Positions 1-14,408 are shown, numbered from the stretch's first letter. The stretch is 64,000 nucleotides of DNA from Botryosphaeria dothidea (GCA_011503125.2 WWBZ02000022.1:2480001-2544000); one strand, 5' to 3'. The notes: generated by a model not told the origin, from the letters alone. Made by a program: numbers and translations.

Positions 1-1867
1 TTCTCTCCACCGTTGAGGCTCACTGCGGAGCAGTCGCCGGGACAGTCAGTGCTCCCGGGCCGTATCTTGAGCAGCATCGGAGAAATATATGCTTTGGTCT
101 GAGCGCGATATAGGCAAGGTCAGCCTTGCAGCAGCCACGCGCGTCCAGGACTTTCGAGTGAATCAACTCGTCTATCTTGATGTTCAGGCGCATCCGGTGG
201 AGATGTTAACTTGATGTTTGGACAACCCCCACCCGTTGACCATTCCCCATTCGGGCAATAAAGCGACCTCCTCGCTTCCGCGAGCACGTCTCTTATCCTC
301 ACTGTAGCGCCCCCATCAGTGCCCCACGACACAAACCACTTGCGCGTCAATACGAGGTACTGGTCCTCGGAGGCGTTCCCAGCGCAGTTGGTTCAACACT
401 ATCAAGATGAGTGGTTCCGCAATGGTGACGAATCTACATCTCGATGATCTCGCGCGGCTGATAGACGGGTGTATCAGGCGTCCACCGGTGCCAAACGGGC
501 CGCCATGATCAACCTTTAGTCTCTTCGGCTTCTGCTTCCGGCCCCTGGACCATCCTCTGTCCGCGTCGACTCCACCCTTTCAAAACACTTATTATTGGGG
601 GGACTTTAGCTGCGATGTGCTGGTCGATTGCCAACTTTGTCATCCCGACGCAGATCCAAAAGTAAAGATAATTGCTTAAGCACGCCGACTCCCTATAGCA
701 ACCATGCACTTTCTGGTACGCCAGTCGGAGCTTCGTGGACTGTCGTGGTGGCCTTGCGGCAGGCTCTGAGAATCCGAACCCCGTCCCCTGTCAAAACACC
801 GACGTTCTAGCGCATGCGTGTGGAACTGAGTCAGGCAAACCATGCTGCCATGTGCCATGCCGCTCGGAGACGACGTTCATCCTTAGCTGCATCTATACCC
901 CGATTGCCGGTAGCGCTTAGATGAAGACCACACCAACAAGGCAATTTGCTGCAAGATTTGTGGCCAAGCTGACACCACTTTGGTGTAGCCGACCAGGTTG
1001 CGCAAGCTTGTTATTACTATTCTCGACAAGGCCTCGTCAGCTACGGCGCCGGATCCTGGGTGACATCTCGGCGGACAAGCTTCAAATTTGCCTTGTACAT
1101 ACGCCACCGGCGGGAAGCCTTGACGCCCGCTCATAACCTTCCGTCAGCAACCCCACAGATAACCCAGGTAACGCTTACCCGAGCCGAAATTCATCCCTAA
1201 TCTGCAGGTCCCTGCGCTATCGTGGCGGTTTTGTTGAATGTGCAAGCGCCTAGGGAATTAAACTTGCAGAAAACGTTATTGAAACCTGACAACACGCGGC
1301 TCCAGATGGCAACCTTTCCCAAAACGGGCCGCCTTAGCTCAATGTTAAGCGAAAAAGACAGACCGCAATCGCCGTCGGCTCGGCTAGAGCCTCAGACTTG
1401 CATGTCGTCTGATACCCGCTTCTCTTGCTCGTGCTCAATACTTGGACATGCGATAATGTCGTTGTGGGGCGCGTACCAAGGCTACAGTTTCTTACATGCG
1501 TCGGCAATACGCAGCCGACCTTGTCCAGGTGGAGTTTCTGACGGAGCCGCGAAATCTCTGGACCATCTGCCAAGGCCACATGTCAAACAATAGTTTGACC
1601 TCCTTAGTCTGCTTCGTACCGGTGCTTCGTTTATTGTTGGCGTGCATGAGGATTCCCGGATCAGCGGCGAGCTGCCCTTCGCGGCCGGTGAAGGCGCATC
1701 GTCAGGCAGGAAGGCATGCGCGCGAACATGTCGAACTTTCACGATGATCATGTTGCATCGAGTCTCCGTATTCATAACACCTGCTCGCCTTAACGCCGAG
1801 TGCCTTCGGCCTCCGCATGCTTTTGATATTTAACATCTTCCCACTTAGAGTTTTAACTCACCACCAC

Positions 1868-1906
<39 letters not shown>

Positions 1907-2014
1907 TACCATTCATCCAGTGGAATTCGCCGGGCCCTTCATTCTCTTTGGAGCTTACAATTCCGTCTCTCGACATCTTGCCTATTTGGTCACCGCCTGT
2001 GCGCCAGAGTCAAG
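1..2014. other. Gene-free left flank and laccase 5' region
   Basis: Only short, mutually overlapping open frames occur on both strands, none with recognisable motifs, a signal peptide or a convincing intron structure. The last ~150 bases are pyrimidine-rich and contain a CT microsatellite, and probably hold the laccase 5' leader. I see no RNA gene or mobile element. Confidence 0.5.
1868..1900. repeat. (CT)n microsatellite upstream of laccase
   Basis: An uninterrupted CT dinucleotide run of about 16 units ends roughly 115 bases before the laccase start codon. Pyrimidine tracts are common in promoters and leaders of highly expressed fungal genes, so it may lie near the transcription start; that role is inference. 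Confidence 0.85.
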
Positions 2015-4161
2015 ATGCTGACTACATTCCTTTGGAACTTCTTCCTTGCGGGAGCACTTGCGGCGCCGCAGGCAGCAACCTCGACCTCATCTGCCGCAGC
2101 TTCGGTCTGTACTGGCAACACTGCGAGTGACAGATCTGTGTGGTGCGATTATTCCGTCCAGACTGATTGGTACACGGAGGTTCCGGACACGGGCGAGACA
2201 GTTGAGGTAAGGCAGTCTTTGAGACTTGAAGATTCCGCATTGCGGAGTCTAGTCTTCTCTAAACACATTTTCTCTGAAACACGCGTTGCTAAAATGCTGA
2301 CAAAACTGCAGTACTGGTTCGATATCACCAACACGACCGTCTCTCCAGATGGCATTGAAAGGATAGGTCTAGCTGTGAACGGATCCATCCCCGGCCCTAC
2401 CGTCGAGGCAAACTGGGGAGATACAGTCGGTAAGGCTTATTTCTATCCGGAGGTGCTTCCGCTGGTGCTATGGCCGCGGAGATGCCCGACGCTGTGTATT
2501 TTCTCGGTGACTTTACTGATCCTTGTTCGACAGTCATCCACGTAACCAACGGAATGACTAGCAATGGAACAGGAATTCACTGGCACGGTATTAGACAAAA
2601 CTGGACGAACTGGATGGACGGTGTCCCGAGTATCACACAATGTCCTATTGCGGTATGTCTTCTCCGAGTAAACAACACAGTGGTCCTCAGACCTTGTGAA
2701 CTTTTCGGATCATTCGCTAACACTGTTCAGCCTGGAGAGTCCATGACATACACTTGGCGAGCAACTCAGTATGGCTCCAGCTGTATTCTATACTCCTTTC
2801 CTCATCTATCAAAATATCGGCTCACAGGCTCCAGGGTATCACTCCCATTTCTCTCTCCAGGCATGGGTGGGTGTATTCGGACCCATAGTCATTCATGGCC
2901 CATCAACCGGCAACTACGATGAGGATATCGGCCCTGTAATGCTGTCGGATTGGTCTCACCAGACCGCCGACGAGCTGTACACCTACGCCCAAACTCAAGG
3001 CCCTCCCACTCTCGACAATGGTCTCATAAACGGCCTCAACGTGTACAACAACTCCGGGACCATCACAGGCTCGCGCTGGGAAACCACCGTCGCGTCCGGC
3101 TCCTCGTACCGCATGCGCCTCGTCAACACGGCCATCGACACGCACTACAAGTTCTCCATCGACAACCACACGCTGACCGTCATCGCCATGGACTTCGTGC
3201 CCATCACGCCCTACACCACGACGATGCTCGATATCAACATGGGCCAGCGCTACGACATCGTAGTGACGGCCGACCAAGAGGTCGGCGACTACTGGATCCG
3301 CGCGATCCCGCAGCTGTCCTGCTCCTCCAACGCCATGACCGATAACATCCGCGGCATCCTGCGCTACGATAGTACTAGTACGGCGCCTCCTACTACGACG
3401 GCGTACGACTACACCGACGAGTGCGTCGACGAGCCGTACGCCAGCTTGGTCCCGGCCCTGGTGCAGAACCCCACGTCCCTCGTCGAGACGGACGACTCGG
3501 ACATGCCGGTGACGGTGGGCGTGCTGAACAGCTTGTTCAAGTGGTACATCAGCGCCAAGACGATGGCGGTCGAGTGGGCGGACCCGACGACCCTGGCCGT
3601 GGTTAATGGGCAGACGGACTGGACGGACAACGATCACGTGGTCGTGCTGGACCAGGTGGACGAGTGGGTGTATTTCGTGATTGAGACGACGCAGGGTGTG
3701 CCGCATCCGTTCCATTTGCACGGTAAGTCTCCTCTCTTCTGTGGATGCCCGACCGATGGCTGAAGTTGTCTGTAGGCCACGACTTCTGGATCCTGGCGTC
3801 TGGGACCGGCTCCTACTCCGACTCGGTCACGCTCAACACCGCGAACCCGCCGCGCAGGGACGTCGCGACGCTGCCGGCTAGCGGCTATGTCGTCATTGCT
3901 TTCTATACCGATAACCCCGGTGCTTGGTGAGGCCCCTGCTGCCCTATCTTTCTCTTAGAACATGAACTGACAACATGCCTCCGCAGGCTCATGCACTGCC
4001 ACATCGGCTGGCACACTTCCGAAGGCCTGGCGATGCAGTTCCTGGAGCGTCAAAGCGAGGTATCATCCGTAATCAGCGTGACCGACATGAACAGCACGTG
4101 CGCGGCTTGGAATACGTATGCGGATTCGAGTGGCGTTGAGGAGGAGGATTCGGGAGTGTGA
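2015..4161 (+). CDS. Secreted asco-laccase (multicopper oxidase)
   Basis: Extracellular copper oxidase that takes electrons from phenolics and reduces oxygen to water. The model has seven exons (2015-2206, 2312-2429, 2534-2652, 2731-2782, 2835-3722, 3776-3926, 3987-4161), giving 564 aa, the usual ascomycete laccase length. A signal peptide (MLTTFLWNFFLAGALAAP) opens the protein. All four copper-ligand blocks are present: HWHG near residue 119, WYHSHFS near 161 (recovered only by splicing the 52-nt intron 4), HPFHLHGH near 450 and HCHIGWH near 510. The residue ten after the type-1 cysteine is Leu, the usual ascomycete axial position. The protein ends in DSGV, the conserved C-terminal plug of asco-laccases. 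Intron 4 has an atypical donor (GTATTC). Natural substrate (lignin, pigment or defence phenolics) cannot be told from sequence. Confidence 0.95.
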
Positions 4162-4248
4162 GGGACTGATGCCGCGCAATACCCCGTCCAAGGGAAGCTG
4201 TACACGCTTCCCTGCTTTTAATTTCTTAATATCTGGTCTGGCGAACCG

Positions 4249-4269
4249 CCCCCCCCCCCTTTTTTTTTT
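4249..4269. repeat. C11-T10 homopolymer tract
   Basis: Eleven C followed directly by ten T, about 90 bases after the laccase stop codon, within its probable 3' untranslated region. Such runs are prone to length variation and base-calling error. Confidence 0.9.
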
Positions 4270-4638
4270 GGCGTTTTGTGAGCATTCTTTTGCTCATCTA
4301 AGGTATATTTCATTATCGCAGCAGCTGGTATCTCGGTTCATGTAATTGCCAGATAGTGGCTGCGCATTGTTGTGATGTGTAGTGGGTAGTCTCACGCATA
4401 AATTAAGATCACAGTCAAAAGATGAATACGTGGCTACACTTGTTTGATGTTTGCAAAGCGGTACTAATCTCATTGCTTGATACGAACTTGTAAAGCAAGA
4501 GCGCATAGTGGGGTTTTATTTTTACACGATGATTATGGATTAAGTATATTACCCTTGTTGGTGAATTGAAACCGCTGTAGGGGGTACATAAAGAAGAGAA
4601 TTGGTGGATCAAGTCCCCCTCATAATACAGACAAGCCC

Positions 4639-5372
4639 TTAGTAGGCCCAGACAGGAGGGTTGGGGCCAGTGTAGTTGTGCGTTCCGAGACCGATCATCG
4701 GGACGCAGTCGGTGCGGTTGAACTTGGGGGTCACGGCGTATGCAACGGCGGAATCTGGGTTGTACTCGCTCGGGCAGGAGACGACACCACCGACGTCATC
4801 GGGAGCATCAGGGGCGTGGAAGGTCCAGTAGCCGGTCGGGGCCTCGCAGTTGAAGCGAGGATCGTCTACGAGGCAACTGGGGATGAGAGACTCGTAAGGC
4901 ACGGGGAGAGCGGTCCAGGACCAGCCCTGGTAGTTCCAGTAGGCGTCGGGAGGGATGGAGTGGGAGTGCTGGACGATGATGTGGATTCCGCCGTCGCTAG
5001 TGACGTAGAGATCTTGACCGCCGGGAACCATGGCGCTCTGAGTTTTGTCAGTTGCTGAAAGTGGGAATATGTAGAGTCACTGGATTGATGGTCGAGACTC
5101 ACAGGATAAAGTGCTCCGGAGTAGACGGTCTCGGTTCCGTTGGGGCAGGGGTCGACAAAGGTGGGGCAATACTGGCCGACTTTCTCCCCGTAGAGACTGC
5201 CGCCGTTTTGGGCCTTCGCACCATTGAGGGTAGCGTTGTCCGGAGCGTAGGCAGTCAAGGTGTAAAAGCCGTCCAGAGACTGACGAGCTGCGATGGCTAC
5301 ATTGGTAGGAGCGGCCAAAGCTGAGGGCAGAAGGCTGAGAAGGCCAAAGACACAGCTTGAAGTGACTGGCAT
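4639..5372 (-). CDS. Secreted IgE-binding-like cell-surface protein
   Basis: Two exons (5372-5103 and 5037-4639) encode 222 aa. The chosen ATG begins a clean signal peptide (MPVTSSCVFGLLSLLPSALA); the open frame extends further upstream, but that extension is basic and not signal-like. The mature part has the pattern of the fungal IgE-binding/allergen-like secreted family: an N-terminal FYTLTAYAP block, a YCP motif, a central PGGQDLYV motif, then HSHSIPP and a cysteine-containing C-terminal half ending near WAY. NGT/NYT sequons suggest N-glycosylation. No catalytic residues are known for the family and its role is unclear. It is convergent with the laccase. Family assignment is from remembered pattern, not a search. 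Confidence 0.85.
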
Positions 5373-5495
5373 TGTGGACGAAAACCGACGTTGAAGAGGA
5401 ATTGCGGGTGAAAAACGATTGAATGGTGCTTTTGTTGTGGTGATGTGGAAGTGCGGGGTCTGAAAGAAGTAGCTGGACGCAAGGGACCGTCGCCG

Positions 5496-5504
5496 TCTTA
5501 TAGG
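5496..5504 (-). promoter_or_regulatory. Probable TATA box of the IgE-binding-like gene
   Basis: On the minus strand the sequence reads CTATAAGAC about 125 bases upstream of the start codon at 5372, a plausible TATA element for a strongly expressed secreted protein. Confidence 0.45.
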
Positions 5505-6236
5505 CAGGCGGGCTGGCGCGAGACTGATCCAATTCCACAAGTACGTGAGAGGGTTGCAGTTGCTTCCAGCGACAGCAAAAACGACCTCATAGCAAAGACA
5601 GTGACGATCTGAGGTGCATTAGATCCCGAGACGGTGGCACGACGGGTCAGCGGCTACGAAAAAGTTGACAGGGATGTAGCACACGCCTATAGCCTACCAC
5701 AGCTGGACAGCGTCTTAGCTGCAAATGGAATGCACAGCTGTCGCGCACCCTGGACCGTGGGCCGATCTGGTTCTAATATTAGCGGGGCAGAAGAGGCAAA
5801 ATCCTTAGGATGCTGCTGGTTTTGGCATGGGCGCGAGGAACGCTGAGGTTGCACTCTGTCACGCGCCTCTTCTTCGGGCAAATACGAGTGCCAGGCACGG
5901 ATGCGGAACAGCAGCAGGCTGTCTGCAACGCTGTCGAGGTCACGATTGGAAGGATGAAGGCAGGCCTGCCATGGGAGGGATGAGCGCGATGGGCTGTGGT
6001 GAAGTGACACAGCAGTCGGCGCCCAGCCCGCGTAGTTCCGTGGAATGGATGGTCCTACATGTGCAACGACCAAGAAGGAGGAGGAGGGGTGGGATCGGTG
6101 AGGGGAGGAGGGAGGAAAGAGCAGGCCAAGGGCCGGCCGACGTCATCCAGCACGCGGGCCGGTCCACCTCCCGACTCCGCATCAGCAAATCCATGAAACA
6201 CCTCGGTTCAACGGCTTCCCATTTCCTCCATCAAAA
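5505..6236. other. Divergent intergenic region
   Basis: Shared upstream region of the minus-strand secreted protein and the plus-strand F-box gene. Short open frames on both strands show no recognisable domain. A purine-rich GGAGG/GAGGAGG stretch lies around 6070-6120. Confidence 0.4.
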
Positions 6237-7379
6237 ATGGACAATCTGCCCGACGAATTGCTGCTCCACATCATCTCCTACCTCGACCATGGCCCTCCCT
6301 CCACCCCGCACTTCTTCGGCGAGCCAGACCCGCTCACTCTCACCTCATTCCGCGACCAGCCGCTGAAGGAACTGTCTCTCGTTTCACCGAGATGGCGTCG
6401 CATCGTCAAACCCCTTCTCTTTCAGTATCTCCGCTTCACCCTTCACATCCTGGACGACGCCCGCAACGAATGGAGCCCTGATTCCGCTCCTGAGCTGTTC
6501 CAAATCCGTCGCTTCTTGGCCAGCTTCGGGCCTCGCCGCCGTGTCCACGGTCTCGCAATACGCGCGCTGGGTGAGATATACGGCTCCCTAACTTCTGATG
6601 TCAGCACCGTGTCAAATTGCTTCTGGTCCGACATCTTCCATCACGTCGAGCCCACCTGCATCAGATTGGTCGCTCCCCCAGCCGCCCTTGCTCGTCTTGC
6701 AGGCTGCAATGGCGATTGGCAGCACAGCTGGGCCTTCGATCAGACCTACCACATTCTTGAGCTCCGTCAAGACCCCAACGCCAGATATGACAACCTCCAG
6801 AATCCCGTGGCTACCGTCGATGGTCTCATGGCAAGGAGGAACTGGTGTCACCTAGGCTACAACGAAGGCTCCTCGCTTCCTGCCTACAATCTGTACGAGT
6901 ATCAGCACTACGTTTCTCCGTGCCTTTTGCAGCACCTTCTCGAACAAGCAACTTGGGACACAAACACCGCCACTTCGCTCACCTACGTCGCAATCTTTCC
7001 CACCAGTGGAAATCTTCTCCGGCTGGCACGACACTTGGCTCTGACCCCGAGCCGCTGCAGGATGACTTTCCAGCTGGCTCCGGAGCCAACGAGTACCATC
7101 CTGCACGAACCAGACCGGATGAAGAGAGCTCAGCCTGCAGACCTGTGGGTTGAGTTGGATCGAGGTTACGAGCTGCTCACTGGCTGTGTTCTGCACGGTC
7201 AGCGACACTCGAAGCGCGGTTCTGTGAAGAGCAGGGACTACCGATGGAAGGCCCTAGTGGAAACCTTGGATGACGACGAGCATCTGGGAGCATTGAGGTA
7301 CCACGGCTGGACAAAGGCCGATGATGATGAGTGGGTTCCTGGCGATCAAGAACATATGTCTGTTCCAATGGGGCAATGA
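6237..7379 (+). CDS. F-box domain protein
   Basis: Single-exon gene for 380 aa. The N-terminal ~60 residues match the F-box pattern (DNLPDELLLHIISYLD, then LTSFRDQPLKELSLVSPRWR and further hydrophobic spacing), expected to bind Skp1 and place the protein in an SCF ubiquitin ligase as substrate receptor. The remainder has no leucine-rich, WD40 or kelch repeats that I recognise, as is common in fungal F-box proteins, so the substrate is unknown. The 3' end lies only about 50 bases from the 3' end of the convergent transporter gene. Confidence 0.85.
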   Translation: MDNLPDELLLHIISYLDHGPPSTPHFFGEPDPLTLTSFRDQPLKELSLVSPRWRRIVKPLLFQYLRFTLHILDDARNEWSPDSAPELFQIRRFLASFGPRRRVHGLAIRALGEIYGSLTSDVSTVSNCFWSDIFHHVEPTCIRLVAPPAALARLAGCNGDWQHSWAFDQTYHILELRQDPNARYDNLQNPVATVDGLMARRNWCHLGYNEGSSLPAYNLYEYQHYVSPCLLQHLLEQATWDTNTATSLTYVAIFPTSGNLLRLARHLALTPSRCRMTFQLAPEPTSTILHEPDRMKRAQPADLWVELDRGYELLTGCVLHGQRHSKRGSVKSRDYRWKALVETLDDDEHLGALRYHGWTKADDDEWVPGDQEHMSVPMGQ

Positions 7380-7429
7380 CGCATGTCTACAAGCAAAATG
7401 GTTTCGATTGATTGTCCTCTCTATGCCAC

Positions 7430-9194
7430 TCATACCCTATCGGATATCTCACGATTCGGCCTCAATCTTCTGGAGCTCAAGAAGCATGGAGCAAAATTTA
7501 GCTCTCCAATCAGGTTCCGCTGAAGCGTTATCACGGCCACGAGAAACCAGATTAGGACGACGATTACTGCCATAACCTTTTCAAGCTGTCAGCAAAAACT
7601 TCACACGGCGATTGGAGATGCACCTACAGTTCCAAGAATATCGAAAAAGGTCGAAGGAAACTCAACACCGAGTTGCAGTGTCGCGAGGACGTAAACACCA
7701 GTTGGGAAGGTGAATCCCCACCACCCCATGTTGAAGGGGAATCTGGAACGAGTCACTGACGCAACGGCGAAGAATAGCCACACAAGACCGAATCCCCACA
7801 AGATGATGGCTGTGCCGAATCCGACGATGTAGAAGACGCCTCCTGCCATCGGATGGATGGAACCGGTCTAGACGATGTTCAGTTCACAGGTCGGGAAGAG
7901 CAGAGGGAACTTTGACTCACCTCAGGGAACAGTTCCAATGCCATCTTCCCCAGGTTCATGATGGTATAGCTGGCCTGGCCAAGAGGTCCCACCGGCATGA
8001 AGACGGTAATGATTGCTTCTCTGGGGGGCAGCTTGTGCATTGTCAAACGATGGAAGTAAATGCCCAGCGTTACCACAGCCATGGGAAGACCAATGCCCCA
8101 CAGCACGTAACTGACCATCAAGGTCCAAAGTGCATGCTGCTGATTCCAAGCTGACAGCATCGAAGCAACAGTCGCGCCATTCGATGCAGTGACGATCGGA
8201 GTTGCGGCAGGAAGCAACCACACCGCCGTCATCGACGGGAGGTCGACTTGATGCACGTGCATACTTTGCATCCACGTCAGCGATGGCTATCTTGCGATCT
8301 TGGGAATAAACTCACAGTAAAAATGGCAGCCCGCACGAACAAGCAACCGCCATTACTACGTCAATCCACCATAAGGTCCAGGCAAGATCAGAAGCCCACT
8401 TGCCCCAACCAGCACCCTCGATACACACGAAGATGAACATGTTGATGACAGTCGTCAATCCCATGGGGCAGCATCCAAGAAAAAGAGATTGCACCGGGTG
8501 CCGTATCATCATCCCCCATGTTTGCGGATATAAAGTGTACCGCAAGATTGCAAGCATGGATATGACAACGAAGAGGAAGACATTAAGGATGAATATTATG
8601 GTGTACAGCACAATGACTGTCTGGTTTTGGTATGGAAGCGCATGCAGGACCAACGCTGCCATGCCGGTAGCCATGGTTATGGAGTACTGCAATTTTGTTG
8701 TGAGTCATCGCGCAAGCATCAAGGGGCCAAAGCAGATTTCAAAAACGGTCCAAGAGAGTTCGGAAAACAAAAGAGCATGGAATCGGGGAGCGAGAATCTA
8801 GGAATGTTGATGTTGAACGTACCCATGAGGGAGTAAAGTTGTGCACCAGGCCCATCCACCATGACTGTCTTTCCGAGCCAAGATCCTGAGGATCATGCAA
8901 CGACCCGGACTCTGACGACGCGGCCGATGGCTTCTCGGATATCTCTGGCGTGACGCCATTGAAAGGCTGTAGTATGCCCATGGCCTGACTGCCGTTGCCA
9001 TGCGGACACACCTCTACGGGGGCACTGTCGATCTGGGGATCGATACCGGGATCACTGGACCCCGGCGAGCCCATCCACGGTGGACGCCCACACAGAGTTG
9101 CCTGTGAATCGTTGTTCTCCTTGGACGCCTGCACGGGATGCAGCCATGGTGGCGGCATCCGTATGGGGTCGCATGACGCTGCTGTGGGATGCAT
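7430..9194 (-). CDS. TDT-family exporter (SSU1-like sulfite pump / malic acid transporter family)
   Basis: Five exons (9194-8823, 8686-8316, 8263-7921, 7867-7628, 7576-7430) give 490 aa. All joints restore family motifs: FTPSW joined to YSITMATGM, LPFLL to the SMTAVWLLP block, LELFPE to a PMAGGVFY-type segment, and ILGT to VMAVIVVLIWFL. Around ten hydrophobic segments follow an acidic, Ser/Pro-rich cytoplasmic N-terminus of ~110 residues. The segments MGWWGFTFP and KLPPREAI, and the PMG-type loop, are typical of fungal SSU1-like sulfite efflux pumps, which also resemble yeast malate transporters; substrate is therefore inferred. Plasma-membrane location is expected. In dermatophytes such pumps export sulfite made from cysteine; no cysteine-catabolic gene is adjacent here. 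Confidence 0.9.
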
Positions 9195-11152
<1,958 letters not shown>

Positions 11153-13251
11153 TTATAAACTCCCATTGGCATGGCTCAAAGACTTCTTCAGGCAATCCAC
11201 TCCAATAGTCTTTTTGCAGCCCGAATTGCCACGTCGAGTTCGACAAGTACCCAAGCCCCTTCTGGTGAGAAAATCTCCGCAGACCTTCACGCAAAGAAAT
11301 TTGACATCGCCAAACACGTTTGCACCATTCAAGATGCTAAGCGGGGCCAGACCTGAAGATGTGCTCAATGCAATAAGAACAGTAGATTGGGTGAAGTTTG
11401 CATTATCCTCATCGAAAAGAATGCCGATAGAGTATCCGTTCCCCAAATCGATTCGCCCGTCTGAAGCGGGGCATTCGACCTGGGATCTGAACCGCAATAC
11501 TGGGGCCCAAAAGCAAAGCTCTCCTATGGCAGCCATGAAGTCTGGCGGTGGTCCGGCGTCCGCTTCCCGAGGCTTCCGAAAGCTAGCCGTGCTTCTCTCA
11601 ATTTGGACCGCGTTGAGATCAAATGGAAGATCGAGGTAGGTTTTGATATCTGTCTGGCTCGACGTCCCAAACGGTTGCACATCAAAGCTCGCTTCGCGAC
11701 CAGAGCCTTGGCAGTACCACTTTGTTGTAAATGCCCATTTAGTATGCGATAAGACTGGTCTCGACGACGGATAATCTGATGGGAGGAAGTCTATCGGGCC
11801 TTTCCAAGAAGACCATGACCAACTTGACCGGAAACATGACGGATTATCCTCCAAATGAGATACTTTTGCACCTCCTTCCGTCGGATACCAGAGTAAAACG
11901 TCAGGAAAATAGTCACAAGGAAGCCCTTGTGTCGTTCCCACCTCCCGGGTGCTTGAGAACTTTCTGAAGATGCCCGCGAATGCATTGAGGATGTCTTGAG
12001 GTAAACTGAGTTCCTTCCTCGTGTAAGACCGTACGGCGGTCTGATGTTCTGCAAAGCTTCGATTTCTTTCTCCATCAGAGAGGCAGAGGTATGGTGAAGG
12101 ACCTGGGTCTTCCTTTGATGTGTCATGACTGGTCCAGACTGCAGGACCGTGTGTCAAGTACTCTTTGTCTAATTGTTCCAGGCAGTATCCTTCTCTCCAT
12201 TGGCGTTCCTTGCATGCGAAAAAGACTTCTAATGGAGTGAAATACAAGCATCGTTGAGAGAGACATTGTTCTTGGTATGTCCAACCTTTCGTCGCCCAGC
12301 GGGACCTTTCAAGTTGGTCCACTAATGGTGGAGGAGAGACAGCGATACGTAGGATCAGTGGACTGCTCGGAAAACAGATCCTCCGTCAGTCTTTCGTACA
12401 GTGTTTGGCCTCCAGCTTCTGTTCTGAGGAGACCTTCATCTGCATTGGAGCCCGCAGCAGCCACAACCGTCAACACAGCTCTCTCATAGACACGATCCAT
12501 CCCATGAATAAGCCGTTTCTTTTCGTGAACATCGTTTTGGATGATACATATCGCATCAACCCAGAGGAACCTCAATCCTATTCTTCGAACGAATTCCATA
12601 GCATGTCAAATCGTCAAGGCGACTTCTTTTCGGGATGCTTCGGCGAGACTTTCCGGTGTGAGAGCCTGCTTTCGGTACAGTTGGCTGACGTTTTTTGTGG
12701 TAAGATAGATCGTCTTCAACAGGGACATCGGTAGTCATTCGGGAGTGCACATGTCCCTTACAGGTATCAATCCAACGTTTGATCAAAGTTGTGTCTGCTT
12801 GTGGTCCCATGTCTCGACGAAGGAAGAGCACAGAAGGCTCTGTGAAAGTGACCTTCTGTGCCAATCTGCTCTCCGGAAGAAGTTCCAACTCCAGTAATAT
12901 GATCCATTTCTTCCCATCTCTGTTGGTTTCCGTGCGAAACTCTGTATTTTGTATTTCCCGTGGAATATGGTCGGTGGTCAAGAACAGATGTGGTGCGCGC
13001 CGCATCCTCCTACGCTGCGGGTTGGAATACCACCAGGATCTGCTCCACATGTAGAGTTCCACGTGTGCTTGGCCAAAGTCAGGCTAGTTGAACGGCCGAT
13101 AAGAGGCTATTGACTCGCGTATTATAGTGCAGAAAGGACAAGATGCATCTGTAAACCTCTGCACAGGGCCCACATTCGTCGTCCGCGTCTCATCTTGGAA
13201 GTAACGTTCAATAGTCAAGGATAAGCAATGACGACATAGTTGATGTGACAT
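11153..13251 (-). pseudogene. HET-domain (heterokaryon incompatibility) pseudogene
   Basis: HET proteins mediate non-self recognition and cell death in filamentous ascomycetes. The minus strand starts with ATG at 13251 (MSHQLCRHCLSL) followed by a CPFCTII block, then KRWIDTCKGH, then TIYLTTKNV, MEFVRRIGLRFLWVDAICI, the DQLERSRWATKGWTYQEQC block and a 389-residue intact C-terminal frame (12322-11153). It is broken at least four times: an in-frame TAG at 13084-13086, a frame change with loss of the expected LSYVWG motif near 12726-12740, an in-frame TGA at 12606-12608 directly before HAMEFVRR, and a frame change near 12335. No intron repairs these. A short protein from the C-terminal frame is possible but would lack the N-terminal HET core. 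Confidence 0.85.
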
Positions 13252-14408
13252 CTGTGACGCTTAGTTGTCATAGCCAGCGGTAGTTGGAAGTCTTTCGTCT
13301 TTTCCAGGCCTGTTTGATTGGCGTTCGATACTAATATCGAGAGTCGATTGGTCAACGTCAAGGTTCTCCCGTCGTGTTCTTTTTGTAGTCCCTCCAAGGG
13401 TAGATTCTTGAAAAGCCAAAAAAGGGCGTTTTGACATGGCACGCAACGGATTGCGAAATTAAAAGCGCAAAGAGCCAGATAATCTTCACTTCGACTAACG
13501 GCATTTTGTACTCAGGTGAGAGCTCCACAAGGACCAAAAGCCCAGAGAGGGTATTTCGTGAAGGCATCCGGAGTGGGCTTCCTCCAGGCTCGGCCTGAAA
13601 TGGCGGGCCGCTGCGGCATCCAACGTAGACATGCATTTTCCGTGGCACTGTAGAATCTGCCTGATGTTCTGCAACAAGTCTTGTGGAGTTCGATCGACTG
13701 CTTATACGCACACAAGGCTCCATGTACCAAAATAGGCTTTGTTAATAATGAATGAATATGTGGAGTCAGGCTGAGCAAGGTGGCTATTCATGTTACACTA
13801 CATGCCTAACGGGGCCGACGGACCAATAAAGCGTCACAACCATCTGCAAGCGTCTCGATGAATCACCCGATCATTCTTCAGGCTGTAGCCTAAAGTCCTA
13901 CAAGTAAGCCCAATAGGTTTTATTCAGCGTCGAATATTTATGTTCGGTAGACGTAAACATGCCACCAGTGTGCAAGGCCTGTCTGGATTGGATTTTGCGA
14001 AGAACGTGTCATAGAACTGTCCTACATATGCTCGAGTGATAGCATGTCTTTTTATTGGTTCTTCTGCGCCAGCTCTCACTAACCTGCTCTCTCGCTAAAG
14101 CCTCGTTCCCACTAGTAGATGCCGGGGTATCTCCTTGCCCTGTCTTTCTAGAGCGAAGAACGAAGTTTTTATAACTTCCCGCCCATTCTGCCGACTCTTG
14201 ATGTGTTCTCGACTCTCTGCCGAGCTCCCGAGCGACGAAACCGCTATGACAGCCATATCGAGACTTCGTATCTCCTATTCCGAGTTTCGGTATGGGTATT
14301 CCCTCAAGACAAAACGGTATCTGAGTAATGGTGAAACCCGTTAGGTGGCGGTGGCAGGGGCCACCTCTGGATGCTTTCGCTTTTCGATGGGTATGTGCTT
14401 GAGAATTA
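13252..14408. other. Intergenic, no gene recognised
   Basis: Upstream of the dead HET gene. A 121-residue minus-strand frame (13358-13723) has no recognisable motif and is probably chance. Confidence 0.4.

Noticed and set aside
2903..3721. 272-codon minus-strand open frame
   Set aside because: Antisense shadow of the laccase main exon.
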